Shown in pieces: positions 8,289-17,663 of a DNA stretch of 64,000 nt. The DNA comes from Roseburia hominis. Lineage in GTDB: Bacteria > Bacillota > Clostridia > Lachnospirales > Lachnospiraceae. The translations under genes were made by a program, and so were the position numbers. The DNA lies in NCBI GenBank assembly GCA_040702975.1, contig CP159990.1:3348001-3412000 (forward strand), written 5' to 3'. Positions within the stretch are counted from its first letter, which is position 1; each line of letters starts with the position of its first letter. Under the pieces are notes generated by a model. That model searched no databases, had not been told where the DNA came from, and worked only from the letters and a program-made list of their open reading frames with translations.

Positions 8289-9662
8289 TTATGCATATGC
8301 CTTCATGAACTCGGCATACATCTCTGTCTTTTCCGCCAAAGCCTCCTTATGCTGCATATCCAAATGCCTCTCCATAAATGTTACATTTTCCATAGCCGCT
8401 TCTACATCAGCAATCATCCTGTTAAACTCTTCTGCCGGATAGATATGTGCATCCGCCACATACTCCCGATTATGAGCTGTTTCCTCAAAAGCAAAAATCA
8501 AATGATTATATAAAAACGCCGTCCGGACAGCCGCGACAATTTCCTCCCTGTAATTAATATCAAAATAATAATCACATTTATCAAAAAGCTCATCAAAAAT
8601 TTCCGGTAAAGCTCCCGGGTATAAGCTTACATTATCATATGTCCCTAAATCCATGAGCACCGACGACATCTCCGTAATCGCCGCAATGTGGAAATGCATC
8701 CCGGGAAGTGCCCGGATGATATCCCGGCAATGCTCAATCCTGTCAGAATGGGTACAGATGAGTGCTTCCGGTTTGTGGTTGTTTTCTTTCCTAAACGGAT
8801 GGATGTAACCCAGTCTATGTATTCTTGCACTGTCCGCGCCAAACTCCTGCAATTTGTCATAAGAAGCTCTTTTCTGCACCATAATATGGTCGGTACGACC
8901 GGCTTCGCCTCTTAAGATAATCTGCATATTTCCCGGAATCCCCTCCCCTATCGGCTCCTGCCAGAACAGTATATCCTTCCTTCCCGCGTCTGAAACCGGC
9001 AAATGATTGGAAATCAAAAACGGAGTTGATAATGAATTGTAAAAAATCCTTCGCCCTGCAAAATCAATTTTCTCAAAGAAATAATACAGCAAATCCATCT
9101 TCCGGCGGAAAAACTTTACAATATCGCCATCATTAAATATAATATCCCCCGTAATATAGTTCTCTACGATACGTTCCTTTCCTTCTGCCGAAAACCAGGA
9201 TTTATTAATCTGCTGCCCTTCGGCATTATATACCGTCCTGGCACAGATGACGCCATACCGGTTATAGTGGTCGGTAACCCGGACAACGCCTTTCCGGTCG
9301 TACCAGTCCACTGCGTCTACAATATATTTTTTCTTTATAGCTGCATAACGGATTCTTCCTTTTTCCTCGTGCTGGTAGCATATTGTCCCTGATTTCAGAT
9401 CTCCTTTGTTGATGCTCCAATAATCGGGCACCTCTATCTCATTAAAATATCTCGGCTTTATAGGATGCACTTCATATGAACCATAACCAAGAAGCAGGTC
9501 ATAGACAGACATAACATCCTCCGGCAGAAAATAATTCTCCTCCAGCGCCATCACAAAGCAGTCATAACCCGCCTGCTTAAAAGATTCGTACAGATATTCG
9601 CCGTCCGGCGTTAATCTGTCAAGCAGCAGTACGGTTTCACCTATCCAAGTAAAGCTTCCCAT
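8289..9662 (-). CDS. gtfB: Accessory Sec O-GlcNAc transferase subunit GtfB (copy 2)
   Basis: A 457-residue non-catalytic partner of GtfA that binds acceptor serines in the SRRP and stabilises the transferase. Recognisable family blocks are SVYDLLLGYGSYE (about 52-64), PRYFNEIEVPDYW, the add-on beta-meander (VVRVTDHYNRYGVICARTVY), FYNSLSTPFLISNHLP near 215 and the C-terminal CDYYFDINYREEIVAAVR. No EX7E catalytic motif is present, as expected for GtfB. It overlaps the end of the adjacent gtfA by 22 bases, so translation is probably coupled. It is closer in sequence to the copy at 33638-34987 than to the copy at 16263-17519. Confidence 0.93.
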   Translation of the reverse strand: MGSFTWIGETVLLLDRLTPDGEYLYESFKQAGYDCFVMALEENYFLPEDVMSVYDLLLGYGSYEVHPIKPRYFNEIEVPDYWSINKGDLKSGTICYQHEEKGRIRYAAIKKKYIVDAVDWYDRKGVVRVTDHYNRYGVICARTVYNAEGQQINKSWFSAEGKERIVENYITGDIIFNDGDIVKFFRRKMDLLYYFFEKIDFAGRRIFYNSLSTPFLISNHLPVSDAGRKDILFWQEPIGEGIPGNMQIILRGEAGRTDHIMVQKRASYDKLQEFGADSARIHRLGYIHPFRKENNHKPEALICTHSDRIEHCRDIIRALPGMHFHIAAITEMSSVLMDLGTYDNVSLYPGALPEIFDELFDKCDYYFDINYREEIVAAVRTAFLYNHLIFAFEETAHNREYVADAHIYPAEEFNRMIADVEAAMENVTFMERHLDMQHKEALAEKTEMYAEFMKAYA

Positions 9663-11113
9663 TTCTTCTTTACCTCCTCTGTCAGATACCCATTTGCCTT
9701 TTCATAAGAATGCCGGCGAAATGCTTCTATATCCGCTTCTGTGAACAGACGGACAATTCCCCGTGCCAGTGCTTTTACATCCCCATACGGAACTTTGTAT
9801 CCATTCTCTCCTTCATCAACAAAAACCTGTGCTCCATAACGGATATCATAGCTTACAATAGGGAGGCCTGAACCTACCGCTTCCAACAGAGTGACTCCAA
9901 ATGTTTCCACAAAAGATGCGGATGCATATGCATCATATGTCTGATATATCTCATCCAACTTCTGAAAACCACAGAGGTGCACATATTCACTGCACTGCCG
10001 CCTTTCAATCAGCCCTTGCAATTTCGTCATTTCAGCACCCTCACCATAAATATCCAGTGACAGATCAGGAACGCTCTCCTTAGCCATCACAACCGCCTCT
10101 ATCAGCTGATCCATATTTTTCTCCGGCGCAAGGCGTCCGACGGAAATAAGAGAATGTTTCCGCCTGCCGCCGGCTTTCGGAACCTTTAACCCGTCCAGCC
10201 CTACCACCGGAATTGTAAGTATCTCCGGCCTGACCCCTTTATACTGCTGGAACTGCTGCCTGAGAAGATTGCTCTGTGCTTCTGTAGAAGTAACATAAAA
10301 GCTGATTTTTTCAGGATGCGAAAACGCATATTCATAAAAGCCATACCACAAGACATGATCCGCATCACTGTCCAGGTAATGATCCGCGTGGATAACAAAA
10401 CCAACCCGCGCCGGAAATGCATTCTGTATAAAGGCGGCACGGTCAATCATTCCCGGCTCACCGTCAATAAGGACAACATCGTCTTCTGTCAGCTTCAGGC
10501 AGGACATCATATAGCCCACCAGTTCTTCCCGGGAATAGAGAACTCTGTCTGAAAATTTATATAACACAGAATCATCATCCAATATTTCTTCATACGCCAC
10601 GGTTCCATCTTCATTGTAGAATCTTCTCTGGTATAAGTGCGCCCGATGTTCAAGGGGCGCATAATATTCCGAATAAATGCGGCAGTAAGTATAATAATCC
10701 TTTCTGACCAGACACCCATTCGAAACGATTTCTACCCTGTGGACAAGGTCCTCTGAGCCATCCGCCAGATGCACCACATAATAGATGCCCATTGCCGGAA
10801 AAGTGTAATTTACCACGTTACCTTCTCTGGAAACAGAATAATCACACCCGTCAAAAGTATCCTCCAATTGTTCCAGAGTATATGTGACAGGAGATAATTT
10901 GCAGTCTGTAAAAAAACCATACAGCCATATGACCTCAGAATCCAGAAAACCTAAAAACTCTGTTTCATGCTGGATATTATTTTCCGGGAAGGTAGTTGCA
11001 AAAACAAATCTGGCTTCCAGGCCAAGTTCCCGCAAAAGCTTTGCTCTGTAAGCCTGTCCGGATTCTACGCCGCCTTTTAACCAATAATAAAAGTGATGGA
11101 AATTGTAAATCAC
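9641..11113 (-). CDS. gtfA: Accessory Sec O-GlcNAc transferase GtfA (copy 2)
   Basis: A 490-residue GT-B glycosyltransferase (GT4) that adds GlcNAc to serine/threonine of the SRRP in the cytoplasm. The start is GTG at 11113, with AGGAGG seven bases upstream, giving the family opening (M)IYNFHHFYYWLKGGVESGQAYRAK. The middle holds the GtfA add-on domain (YTYCRIYSEYYAPLEHRAHLYQRRFYNEDG). The C-terminal Rossmann domain has LISVGRLAPEKNMDQLI and the EX7E motif in VETFGVTLLEAVGSG. It is followed by gtfB with overlap. This is one of three gtfA genes in the operon. Confidence 0.93.
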   Translation of the reverse strand: MIYNFHHFYYWLKGGVESGQAYRAKLLRELGLEARFVFATTFPENNIQHETEFLGFLDSEVIWLYGFFTDCKLSPVTYTLEQLEDTFDGCDYSVSREGNVVNYTFPAMGIYYVVHLADGSEDLVHRVEIVSNGCLVRKDYYTYCRIYSEYYAPLEHRAHLYQRRFYNEDGTVAYEEILDDDSVLYKFSDRVLYSREELVGYMMSCLKLTEDDVVLIDGEPGMIDRAAFIQNAFPARVGFVIHADHYLDSDADHVLWYGFYEYAFSHPEKISFYVTSTEAQSNLLRQQFQQYKGVRPEILTIPVVGLDGLKVPKAGGRRKHSLISVGRLAPEKNMDQLIEAVVMAKESVPDLSLDIYGEGAEMTKLQGLIERRQCSEYVHLCGFQKLDEIYQTYDAYASASFVETFGVTLLEAVGSGLPIVSYDIRYGAQVFVDEGENGYKVPYGDVKALARGIVRLFTEADIEAFRRHSYEKANGYLTEEVKKKWEALLG

Positions 11114-11164
11114 TTCGGTTCCTCCTCTTAATGCCGTTCTGCGCTCTATACTGACGAGCAAAAA

Positions 11165-11916
11165 TTAATTCAGTAGTTTTTCCCATTTTTCTCTTATAAT
11201 TTCAGTTGAAAAATTTTTTGCGATTTCATAAGAGACACGATGAAATTCCTCTAATCTTTCTTCATCCTCAAAGATTTCAACAATCCTTTCTGCCATACCA
11301 TCTATTAATTTGTTCTCATCAACATCAATACCAACATGATTATAGTCTACCAAATACCCATTTTGACCAGGTCGTACGAACAAACGATTGCCATATTTTA
11401 CATCCAGACCAATTACCGCAGCACCAGACCCTATCGCTTCCATTACAGATAAACCCAATGTCTCCATTGTTGATGCCGCAATAAATACTTCGTAGTCTCT
11501 GTAGATTTCCGTAACATCCATATGGCCCTTAAAACAGATATAATCCTGCGCATGATTCTCACATACAATATTCTGTAAAAAATAAATATAGTCGTTTTTA
11601 CCACTTCCATATATGTCGAGTAAAATAGACGGATTAATCTCATGTGCCTTTACTACGCTTCTTATAATCCAATCCACTTTCTTTTGAGGATTAAGACGTG
11701 AAACCGACACTAAAGAATATGGCTTTCTTTTCCCTGCCGGATACCGTAGATGCCCAATTCCCCCTGCCGGTATCACTTCGACATTTGGAACATGACATTC
11801 ATATTCTTGCAGTTTTTCTATCAATTCATCCTTTTGTTCCTGTGTTGATACTACCATCGTATCAATTATTTTTGAATATTTAAACCAATAATAATATTGC
11901 CAATTTAAATACAATG
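11165..11916 (-). pseudogene. gtfA: gtfA copy 3, 3' fragment (split by transposon)
   Basis: The C-terminal half of a third GtfA, carrying the sugar-nucleotide-binding Rossmann domain (SLVSVSRLNPQKKVDWII) and EX7E in METLGLSVMEAIGSG. The 5' half lies at 15477-16261, beyond a 3,560-bp insertion. Removing the element and one copy of the 7-bp target repeat joins 785 and 745 bases to exactly 510 codons in one frame. That equals normal GtfA length (509 residues plus stop) and shows that a complete gene was interrupted. The fragment lacks the N-terminal acceptor region and should be inactive alone. Confidence 0.92.
11910..11916. repeat. Target-site duplication, left copy
   Basis: TACAATG directly precedes the TGT end of the transposon. 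The identical heptamer follows the other end at 15477-15483. Confidence 0.85.
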
Positions 11917-12116
11917 TGTTGGACGGCAAATTGAAGGAGACATAAACGGCGAATTATTTTTCTGATTTTTATCCCGTTGACTGCGCAGTGCAACCTGCAA
12001 ATGCATTCTTCTATCAAAAACGCGGCACGCTGTTGGCAACAGGGAGACTGCTCTGAAATACAAAGAGCTGTGGAATCCATTGTGGGATCCACAGCCCATG
12101 TAAAATTCGTAATCTT

Positions 12117-12431
12117 TCAAATATTATCAGCCAGGGCAGGCAGATACACCAGGGCGGTGGCCACGGTTACTGCGTCTACCTTCCGCATCAGACTGCGGAG
12201 CCTTTCTTCGTTCCAGAAGATATCGGAGAAATCAGATAATTCGCACCCGATATCATGGTTGGGGATGCACAGGTAATTCCCATATTTATGCCGCCCGGCA
12301 AGGATGTGGAAGTAAGTCCCTCTCCCGCTGATTTCTGCTTCGTACTGGCCGGGAAGTTTCCGCAGCAGCGTAAGTTTTCCAGTCCAGCATTCTTTCCGTG
12401 AACCGTGCCTGAGAATACAGGTGTATTCCAT
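12117..12431 (-). CDS. Small accessory protein of the transposon, unknown
   Basis: A 104-residue protein beginning MEYTCILRHGSRKECWTGK. The start at 12431 is supported by AAGGAGGGG eight bases upstream. It follows the ATPase gene by 19 bases and belongs to the same transcription unit. A compact beta-rich middle (GQYEAEISGRGTYFHILAG) suggests a small globular or single-strand-interacting protein, but no family is recognised. It is probably an accessory gene of the element. Confidence 0.7.
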   Translation of the reverse strand: MEYTCILRHGSRKECWTGKLTLLRKLPGQYEAEISGRGTYFHILAGRHKYGNYLCIPNHDIGCELSDFSDIFWNEERLRSLMRKVDAVTVATALVYLPALADNI

Positions 12432-12450
12432 AAACAGTACCCCTCCTTCC

Positions 12451-13257
12451 TTAGCCGAGGTTCTGGCTGCTGACGGAAGCCAGGATGACCTCTGTATCAA
12501 TGACCTTCTTTTCCATCTGTGCCCCAAGTGTCAGCGCGTTGGTCATCAGGTTATCAACAAGCCTGGGACTGCCCTGGGAGTGGCTGTGGACAGCACACAG
12601 GGCTGCATGGTCAATAATGGAGGAAGCTCCGCCAGCACAGGCGATCTTGTGGAGGACATACTGCCCGACTTCCGAATCGGAGAGCCCGGAGAAGTTATAG
12701 TGGACGGTAACACGCTGCCGCAGTGCCTCATGGACGGGCTTTTTGAGCGTATTGTTCAGATGGGGCTCCCCACAGAGTATGAGAGTAAAGCAGTTGAGGG
12801 AATCATAGCCGTAATTCATGAGCATCTTGATATCCTCCAGAATGCCGGTAGAGAGATACTGTGCCTCATCGATGGCAAGGAGGAGGGGCTGCTTCTTTTC
12901 ACGGTAGAGATAGAGGACCTGCTCCTGGATCGCCCGGAACATGCCGGGTTTGCCGCCTTTGGGTTCTATACCAAGCGTAGAACAGAACTGGCGGTAGAAC
13001 TCCATGACACTGACGGTAGAGAGGCAGAGATACTCCATGTGGTAAAGATTCGGGTTCAGGCTTTTGGCAAAACAGCGCAGTGCGAAGGACTTGCCCATGC
13101 CGGGGCGTGCGGTGAACAGCCCGATGCCCCTGGTATCCTTGAGGTAGTCCAGCCGTGAGAGCATCTCCGAGATGTCTTTCGAGAGGAAACGGTCCTTCTC
13201 AGAGGCCATCTGTTTGTCAAAAGGGTTGAAGGCCAGCCCATAGTAAGTGCGGAACAT
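12451..13257 (-). CDS. ExeA/TniB-like AAA ATPase of the transposon
   Basis: A 268-residue AAA+ ATPase that in related elements assists target selection and transposase activation. The opening YYGLAFNPFDK is the ExeA-family hallmark. Walker A is ARPGMGKS near residues 49-56, Walker B is LLLAIDEAQYL near 126-136, and sensor residues follow in CGEPHL. The ATG overlaps the transposase stop by one base (TGATG), indicating translational coupling. It is 1 kb from the element end and is followed by the small accessory gene. Confidence 0.9.
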   Translation of the reverse strand: MFRTYYGLAFNPFDKQMASEKDRFLSKDISEMLSRLDYLKDTRGIGLFTARPGMGKSFALRCFAKSLNPNLYHMEYLCLSTVSVMEFYRQFCSTLGIEPKGGKPGMFRAIQEQVLYLYREKKQPLLLAIDEAQYLSTGILEDIKMLMNYGYDSLNCFTLILCGEPHLNNTLKKPVHEALRQRVTVHYNFSGLSDSEVGQYVLHKIACAGGASSIIDHAALCAVHSHSQGSPRLVDNLMTNALTLGAQMEKKVIDTEVILASVSSQNLG

Positions 13258-14525
13258 CAGCAGGCACCTCCTATCTTTGAATAATCAATAGAAGGGGTGT
13301 TGTTACGTTTTGTCCTGCAGTTTTCATTTTTATCTGTCGGCCGGATGGGATAATGCTCCCCCTCATAAAGGATGTAGGCAGAGGACATATCGTCGGGAAG
13401 GAAGCGGATCTCAACTTTGGATGAGATGAACTGCATGGGGACGTCATAGGAGACCTTGTCGATGGAGACAGTGGAATCCTTATTCACCTTCCTGTTGATG
13501 CGGTTTAAGAAACATTCCTCCAGCCATTCCCTGGACTTTGGCATCTGTATGGCACAGCGCGTCTTCTGGTAACGTTCCATGGGGGTACAGCCGATGCCGG
13601 AATGCATGGAAGTATTGTAGGTGCGGATATAGTCCCGCAGGAGGGAATTGAACTGTGCCAGGGACGTGATGGAATCCATGTCCAGCGTATAAAGCCAGGT
13701 CTCCTTGAATGTCCTGAACTGGCGTTCGATCTTGGCCTTGCTGGCGCCGTCCCGCACTTTTGTATGAAGGAGGACCGTGCCGATGGAGCCGCAGATCAGG
13801 GAGAGCTGTTCATTTGAGTAGCTGCAGCCATTGTCGACATAGAGTTTCGCCGGAATGCCGTGGGAGGCAACTGCGTTTTTTAAAACTTTCTGGAAGTTAT
13901 AGGCGTTATCGTTATAAAAAAGGCCGCCGCCCACCAGGAAACGCGAGTGGTCATCAATGATCATAATGCAGTAAACCCTCCTGCGCTGCCCGCCTTCCGT
14001 GATATAAGGGAGGTAACAGGTATCCGCCTGCCACATTTTCCCAAAGGCATCTTCCTCAAAAGCTTTCCTGTCCCTCATAGATGGATTGCGCGCCGACTTC
14101 AGGTCATGCTTTTTCACGAAGCGCTGGACGGCGCAGACGCTGACAGAGGCGGGGATAAAAGCTTCCTCCACAAGATGGCGGTGGATCTGGGTTGCGTTTA
14201 AGCGTGGGAAAGCCTCTTTCAGCCGGTAGATCTCTTCAATGGCCGTGTCCGGCAAGGCGCGTGTGGAGCCTTTGTCGGAACGTTCCCGGGGCATGAGCGC
14301 GTCAATGCCGCCATTCTGGTAAAGAGAGGCCCACTTGCTGAGGGTCTTGGGGCTGTACTGGAATACAGAGCCGTCAGGCAGGGTGAGGGGTTTTTCCGTT
14401 ACCCGCTGGTAATAGGCGTTTCTGGACGCATCCGGATAAAGGCCATGGATGACCGGTGCAATGAGTGCGAGCCGGAACTGTGCCATAGCAGATGCGTCTG
14501 AAAAGTTTTTGGTGTTGTAATGCAT
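13257..14525 (-). CDS. DDE transposase (Mu/TnsB/IS481-like integrase core)
   Basis: A 422-residue transposase. The N-terminus has a helix-turn-helix region (SPKTLSKWASLYQNGGIDALMPRERSD, split across residues 56-82) that binds transposon ends. The rve-type catalytic core carries D in WQADTCYLPYI (about 168), D in VDNGCSYS (about 233), and E in GASKAKIERQFRTFKE. The C-terminal small beta-barrel is of the Mu/TnsB type (KVSYDVPMQFISSKVEIRF). It is the main enzyme of the element that split gtfA. ORFs on the opposite strand are coding shadows. Confidence 0.93.
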   Translation of the reverse strand: MHYNTKNFSDASAMAQFRLALIAPVIHGLYPDASRNAYYQRVTEKPLTLPDGSVFQYSPKTLSKWASLYQNGGIDALMPRERSDKGSTRALPDTAIEEIYRLKEAFPRLNATQIHRHLVEEAFIPASVSVCAVQRFVKKHDLKSARNPSMRDRKAFEEDAFGKMWQADTCYLPYITEGGQRRRVYCIMIIDDHSRFLVGGGLFYNDNAYNFQKVLKNAVASHGIPAKLYVDNGCSYSNEQLSLICGSIGTVLLHTKVRDGASKAKIERQFRTFKETWLYTLDMDSITSLAQFNSLLRDYIRTYNTSMHSGIGCTPMERYQKTRCAIQMPKSREWLEECFLNRINRKVNKDSTVSIDKVSYDVPMQFISSKVEIRFLPDDMSSAYILYEGEHYPIRPTDKNENCRTKRNNTPSIDYSKIGGAC

Positions 14526-14614
14526 AAAAAAATCCTCCTTTACTGTTTTCTATCAGCATATAGGAAGAACAGCCTGGAGACCATCCCTGTGTTATGTGGT
14601 GTCTGGGAAACGGT

Positions 14615-15208
14615 TCAGGGGCCGAACTGCTGTTGGCAGTAAGCCGCCGGATTTCTGTGGGACTGGAGGAAGGAGACAGAGAAGCGGCGGACAAAACCGG
14701 ATGCAAAGCCGGAATAAGCGGGCATCCGAAAAAGGCCTTTCAGGAAAGAGAGGCCGGAGGACTCCCTGGAAGAGAGAAGGCCCAGCCACTCTTCCTTCTG
14801 CTTTTTGAACAGGGAAAGCCAATGGTAGAGCTGGTTTTGGTTAATACAGAAGCGTGCGCAGATTTTTTCTACGGAAGCAAGCCGAAGGAAATATTCCGCC
14901 AGGACACGGAGGATAAAGAAAAGGCCGTAGGAGGAATAAGGGATGATGAAATCCGGAAGGATGGCATGGGTATGGCCGCAGGAACAGACAAGGCGCAGGA
15001 TACAGAGGCTGTGCCAGACAGGCTTTCCACCAACGAAATCAGCCAGGGAACGTTCATAATAGGCATGGACGGAACAAGCTCCCTTTGCCCCACAACAGGG
15101 GCAGGTCTGTAGTTCAGGCCGGAAACCGTCCATGAAGGAGTCAAAAAGCTTTTTTGATGAAGATTTTATACGAATTAACTTGCAAAACAGGGAATTATTT
15201 CTTATCAT
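14615..15208 (-). CDS. DUF6431 zinc-finger protein of the transposon
   Basis: A protein of about 197 residues from ATG 15208; the frame is open further upstream to 15400, so the start is uncertain. A zinc-ribbon pair CPCCGAKG and CSCGHTHAILP with the downstream PYSSYGLFFILRVLAEYF matches DUF6431, which accompanies DDE transposase/ExeA elements in Lachnospiraceae. A HTH-like segment SVEKICARFCINQNQLYHWLSLFKK follows. It could contribute to end recognition. It is the first gene of the element, 90 bases before the transposase. Confidence 0.75.
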   Translation of the reverse strand: MIRNNSLFCKLIRIKSSSKKLFDSFMDGFRPELQTCPCCGAKGACSVHAYYERSLADFVGGKPVWHSLCILRLVCSCGHTHAILPDFIIPYSSYGLFFILRVLAEYFLRLASVEKICARFCINQNQLYHWLSLFKKQKEEWLGLLSSRESSGLSFLKGLFRMPAYSGFASGFVRRFSVSFLQSHRNPAAYCQQQFGP

Positions 15209-15476
15209 AATAAATGTCAGTGATGCCAAAGCCTCATGAGTGGGACATGATCCCGTATATGGCAGGTATGCTGGTGTATGAGAGAAAGAACGAACTGTAG
15301 GAGGGGCTGTTCTTTCTCTTTTTTGTTCCATAAAAACTATACTGGAATAGAGCAGGATGGTCAAGATAAAAGTGTGCTGTTTTTTACTGCACGCTGACAT
15401 AGATAATAATTAAATGTTGAGATTTTAATTTGCTGTATTTGTGCAGGAGACAGGAACTTTAATTTGCTGGCTGACA

Positions 15477-15483
15477 TACAATG
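15477..15483. repeat. Target-site duplication, right copy
   Basis: TACAATG, identical to 11910-11916, immediately after the ACA end of the transposon. Confidence 0.85.
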
Positions 15484-16261
15484 CAGAAGGGTCTTCTCCT
15501 GTTTCAAAATAATGCCCTGCATGAATCACCGCAATAAACCGCGCTTTATTTCCAAACTGAAACAACGGTTGCATAAAACCAAACAATACGGAACGATCTA
15601 ATAAAACAATATCCTGTTTTGACAAATTTAATTTTTTAATAAATTCTACTATAAATTGTTGTTTTGTATATACTCTGCCATCAGGGAATACATACCACTC
15701 TTTCTCGTCCTCAAATATCTCGTCATACGCACTAGAGCCATCCCTGTTGTAAAATGTACGTCTCACTAATTTTGCATAAGCTCCCTGCTCTGATGTTGCA
15801 GTCACATAATAGTCCACATAAGAAATTCCTTCCGTATAGTTTTCCATTCGAATCAAATTCCCATGATTAAAGTAACGAATAGCATAAAAATAATCTTCAT
15901 CTTCTTCATCTAATAAAATGGAGGCAATAACAAAACCCTCTTTAATCAACCACACTTCTTTCCCGTGATACTCTGCTGTTGTATAGTATAATATCTTTTT
16001 CAATTCTTCCAGTTTATCTTTTGTTTTAACTGCCAGATTCAATGTACGATTATCTGTAAAATACTGGTGTATACTGACCATCTGGACTACGGGAATTCCA
16101 ATTCCTTTATAAATACAAACTTCTCTTCTTCCGGGCAAGTCCATAAAAATATAATAAATAGGCTGAGAAAACCCTCTTAACATTCTCGCTCGATATCCTT
16201 GCGCATAATCCATGCCCCCCAATTTATATCCAACTGCCAGACTAAACGTATATATCGCCAT
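15477..16261 (-). pseudogene. gtfA: gtfA copy 3, 5' fragment (split by transposon)
   Basis: The N-terminal half of GtfA: the opening MAIYTFSLAVGYKLGGMDYAQGYRARMLRG and the add-on domain (DYYVTATSEQGAYAKLVRRTFYNRDGSSAYDEIFED). The frame runs into the transposon end and stops at 15425 after a few foreign codons. The matching C-terminal half is at 11165-11916, and the frame is restored exactly if the element is removed. It starts one base after the upstream gtfB stop codon, the reverse of the gtfA-then-gtfB order of the other two pairs. A truncated protein would lack the EX7E catalytic glutamates. Confidence 0.92.
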
Positions 16262-16262
16262 T

Positions 16263-17519
16263 TCACCCCTCCTTGTTTTCTGTTAACCCTACTAGTTTAT
16301 TCCAAATGTCACGCTTCTTTTTTTGCTGCTTCAACAATAAGTTCTGTATTAATGCACTGTTATTTACCAATTGTTTCATTTTCCGAATCAATGCTCCACA
16401 ATCTGATTTAAAGAATATACACTCTTCTGTCACTAATTCCCTATCATGCACGGTATCTTCAAATCCCATGATTAATAAATTCTTCTGATGTGCAACATTA
16501 ACCGCATCATAAATTTCCCGATAGTAATTGATGTCAAAGTAAAAATCACATTCGTCCCATAAAGCATTTAAATTCTGAGAACTTATCTGAGGATATATTT
16601 CTACATTTACTTGTTCCGCCAGTTTATAAAGTTTATCAGAAACCTGAGTATTAGCGCCAATGTAGAACATAATCTCCGGCAATTCATGAACGAAATATTC
16701 TATCCCCTCTATTTGGTCAGATGCGGTTAGAATCAACACCTTTCCTGCAGCCCTGTTTATTGGATAAATTTCTGGCACCGCATAAAATCTATAACCATCT
16801 TTCCCATCCATACTTATATATTTATCCAACAGCTCTTTATTTTGAAACAAAACATATTTCCACATGTTTTTTCCTTTTATCTTTGTATTTAAAAGCCTAA
16901 ACTCCTCATCGTTTTGTATAAATAAGGCATATTCCCCCTTCAAATTTGCTTTATCGACAAAAAGCTCCATAAATTTATCATAAGACGTACAAAAAGCTTG
17001 CATTCTACCATCTTTAGATAAAGTAATTGTTCCATTTTGAGGCTGTTCTACGATCACCTCTTGGTTTATATCTGTAAAAAAAACCTTTGATTCTACCTTC
17101 CCCTTCTTATCTAAAAATTCACTGGCATATCTCATTCCATATTTATTATAAAAATCAATTTTACATATCCATCCATTTTCCATGCACCATTCTACACGCT
17201 GTACAATTCTCTTTTCAATTGGTTCCTTAAAATAAATCGCTGCCTTTTTACATCCCATGTCGTAAATTACGCCATTTGTACCATCTGCACAAATTTCCCA
17301 AAATTCAGGTACTTCTAAAAAATTGTAATGCAGTTCTTTTTTTTCATGGGTTTTCTGATTTGACTGCACTATAAAATACTCATAAGGTGACAATATTTCA
17401 TCTGGTAAAAAGCCATCATCCTCTAATACCACTATTGTTGTTGATGTGCACTTGACATTATTTATAGTATTCTGCAATTCTCTAGTATTCTCCGTATATT
17501 TATTACAAAAAAGAAACAC
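16263..17519 (-). CDS. gtfB: Accessory Sec O-GlcNAc transferase subunit GtfB (copy 3, divergent)
   Basis: A 418-residue GtfB-type protein, the most divergent of the three. The shared blocks are VVLEDDGFLPDEILSPYEYF (about 31-50), FLEVPEFW, the meander KIDFYNKYGMRYASEFLDKKG, and the C-terminal CDFYFDINYYREIYDAV. It lacks EX7E, as GtfB should. The start is GTG at 17519, with GGAGG six bases upstream. Its partner is the gtfA that follows one base later and is now split by a transposon. The protein may therefore be orphaned unless it pairs with another GtfA. Confidence 0.88.
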   Translation of the reverse strand: MFLFCNKYTENTRELQNTINNVKCTSTTIVVLEDDGFLPDEILSPYEYFIVQSNQKTHEKKELHYNFLEVPEFWEICADGTNGVIYDMGCKKAAIYFKEPIEKRIVQRVEWCMENGWICKIDFYNKYGMRYASEFLDKKGKVESKVFFTDINQEVIVEQPQNGTITLSKDGRMQAFCTSYDKFMELFVDKANLKGEYALFIQNDEEFRLLNTKIKGKNMWKYVLFQNKELLDKYISMDGKDGYRFYAVPEIYPINRAAGKVLILTASDQIEGIEYFVHELPEIMFYIGANTQVSDKLYKLAEQVNVEIYPQISSQNLNALWDECDFYFDINYYREIYDAVNVAHQKNLLIMGFEDTVHDRELVTEECIFFKSDCGALIRKMKQLVNNSALIQNLLLKQQKKKRDIWNKLVGLTENKEG

Positions 17520-17663
17520 TTTGCACCTCCATAGTATAATAGAGCGGTCTCGGAAACCCCATATTCCCTGAGTTACCGCCGTTTTTTATTACTTCATTTT
17601 TCTTTATTACCCCATGTTTTTTCATATTTTTTGCATAAATTTTCAAAATAGGCTTGACAAATA

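Larger units (their letters stand above)
11917..15476 (-). mobile_element. Four-gene transposon (DDE transposase, ExeA-like ATPase, DUF6431) inserted in gtfA
   Basis: The ends are TGT...ACA. Each end carries a related subterminal box: GGCAAATTGAAG at the left, and TTTAATTTGCTG at the right repeated at 15424-15435 and 15458-15469. The element is flanked by the 7-bp direct repeat TACAATG. It encodes four minus-strand genes in the order DUF6431 protein, DDE transposase, AAA ATPase and a small protein. The combination of a TnsB/Mu-like DDE enzyme, a TniB/ExeA-like ATPase and multiple end-binding repeats resembles Tn552/Tn5053-style elements. It inserted into gtfA without other rearrangement. Confidence 0.92.

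Noticed and set aside
12421-13158. Long plus-strand frames over the transposon ATPase and transposase.
   Set aside because: They are opposite-strand shadows of GC-rich coding sequence; the minus-strand proteins show clear Walker and DDE motifs.
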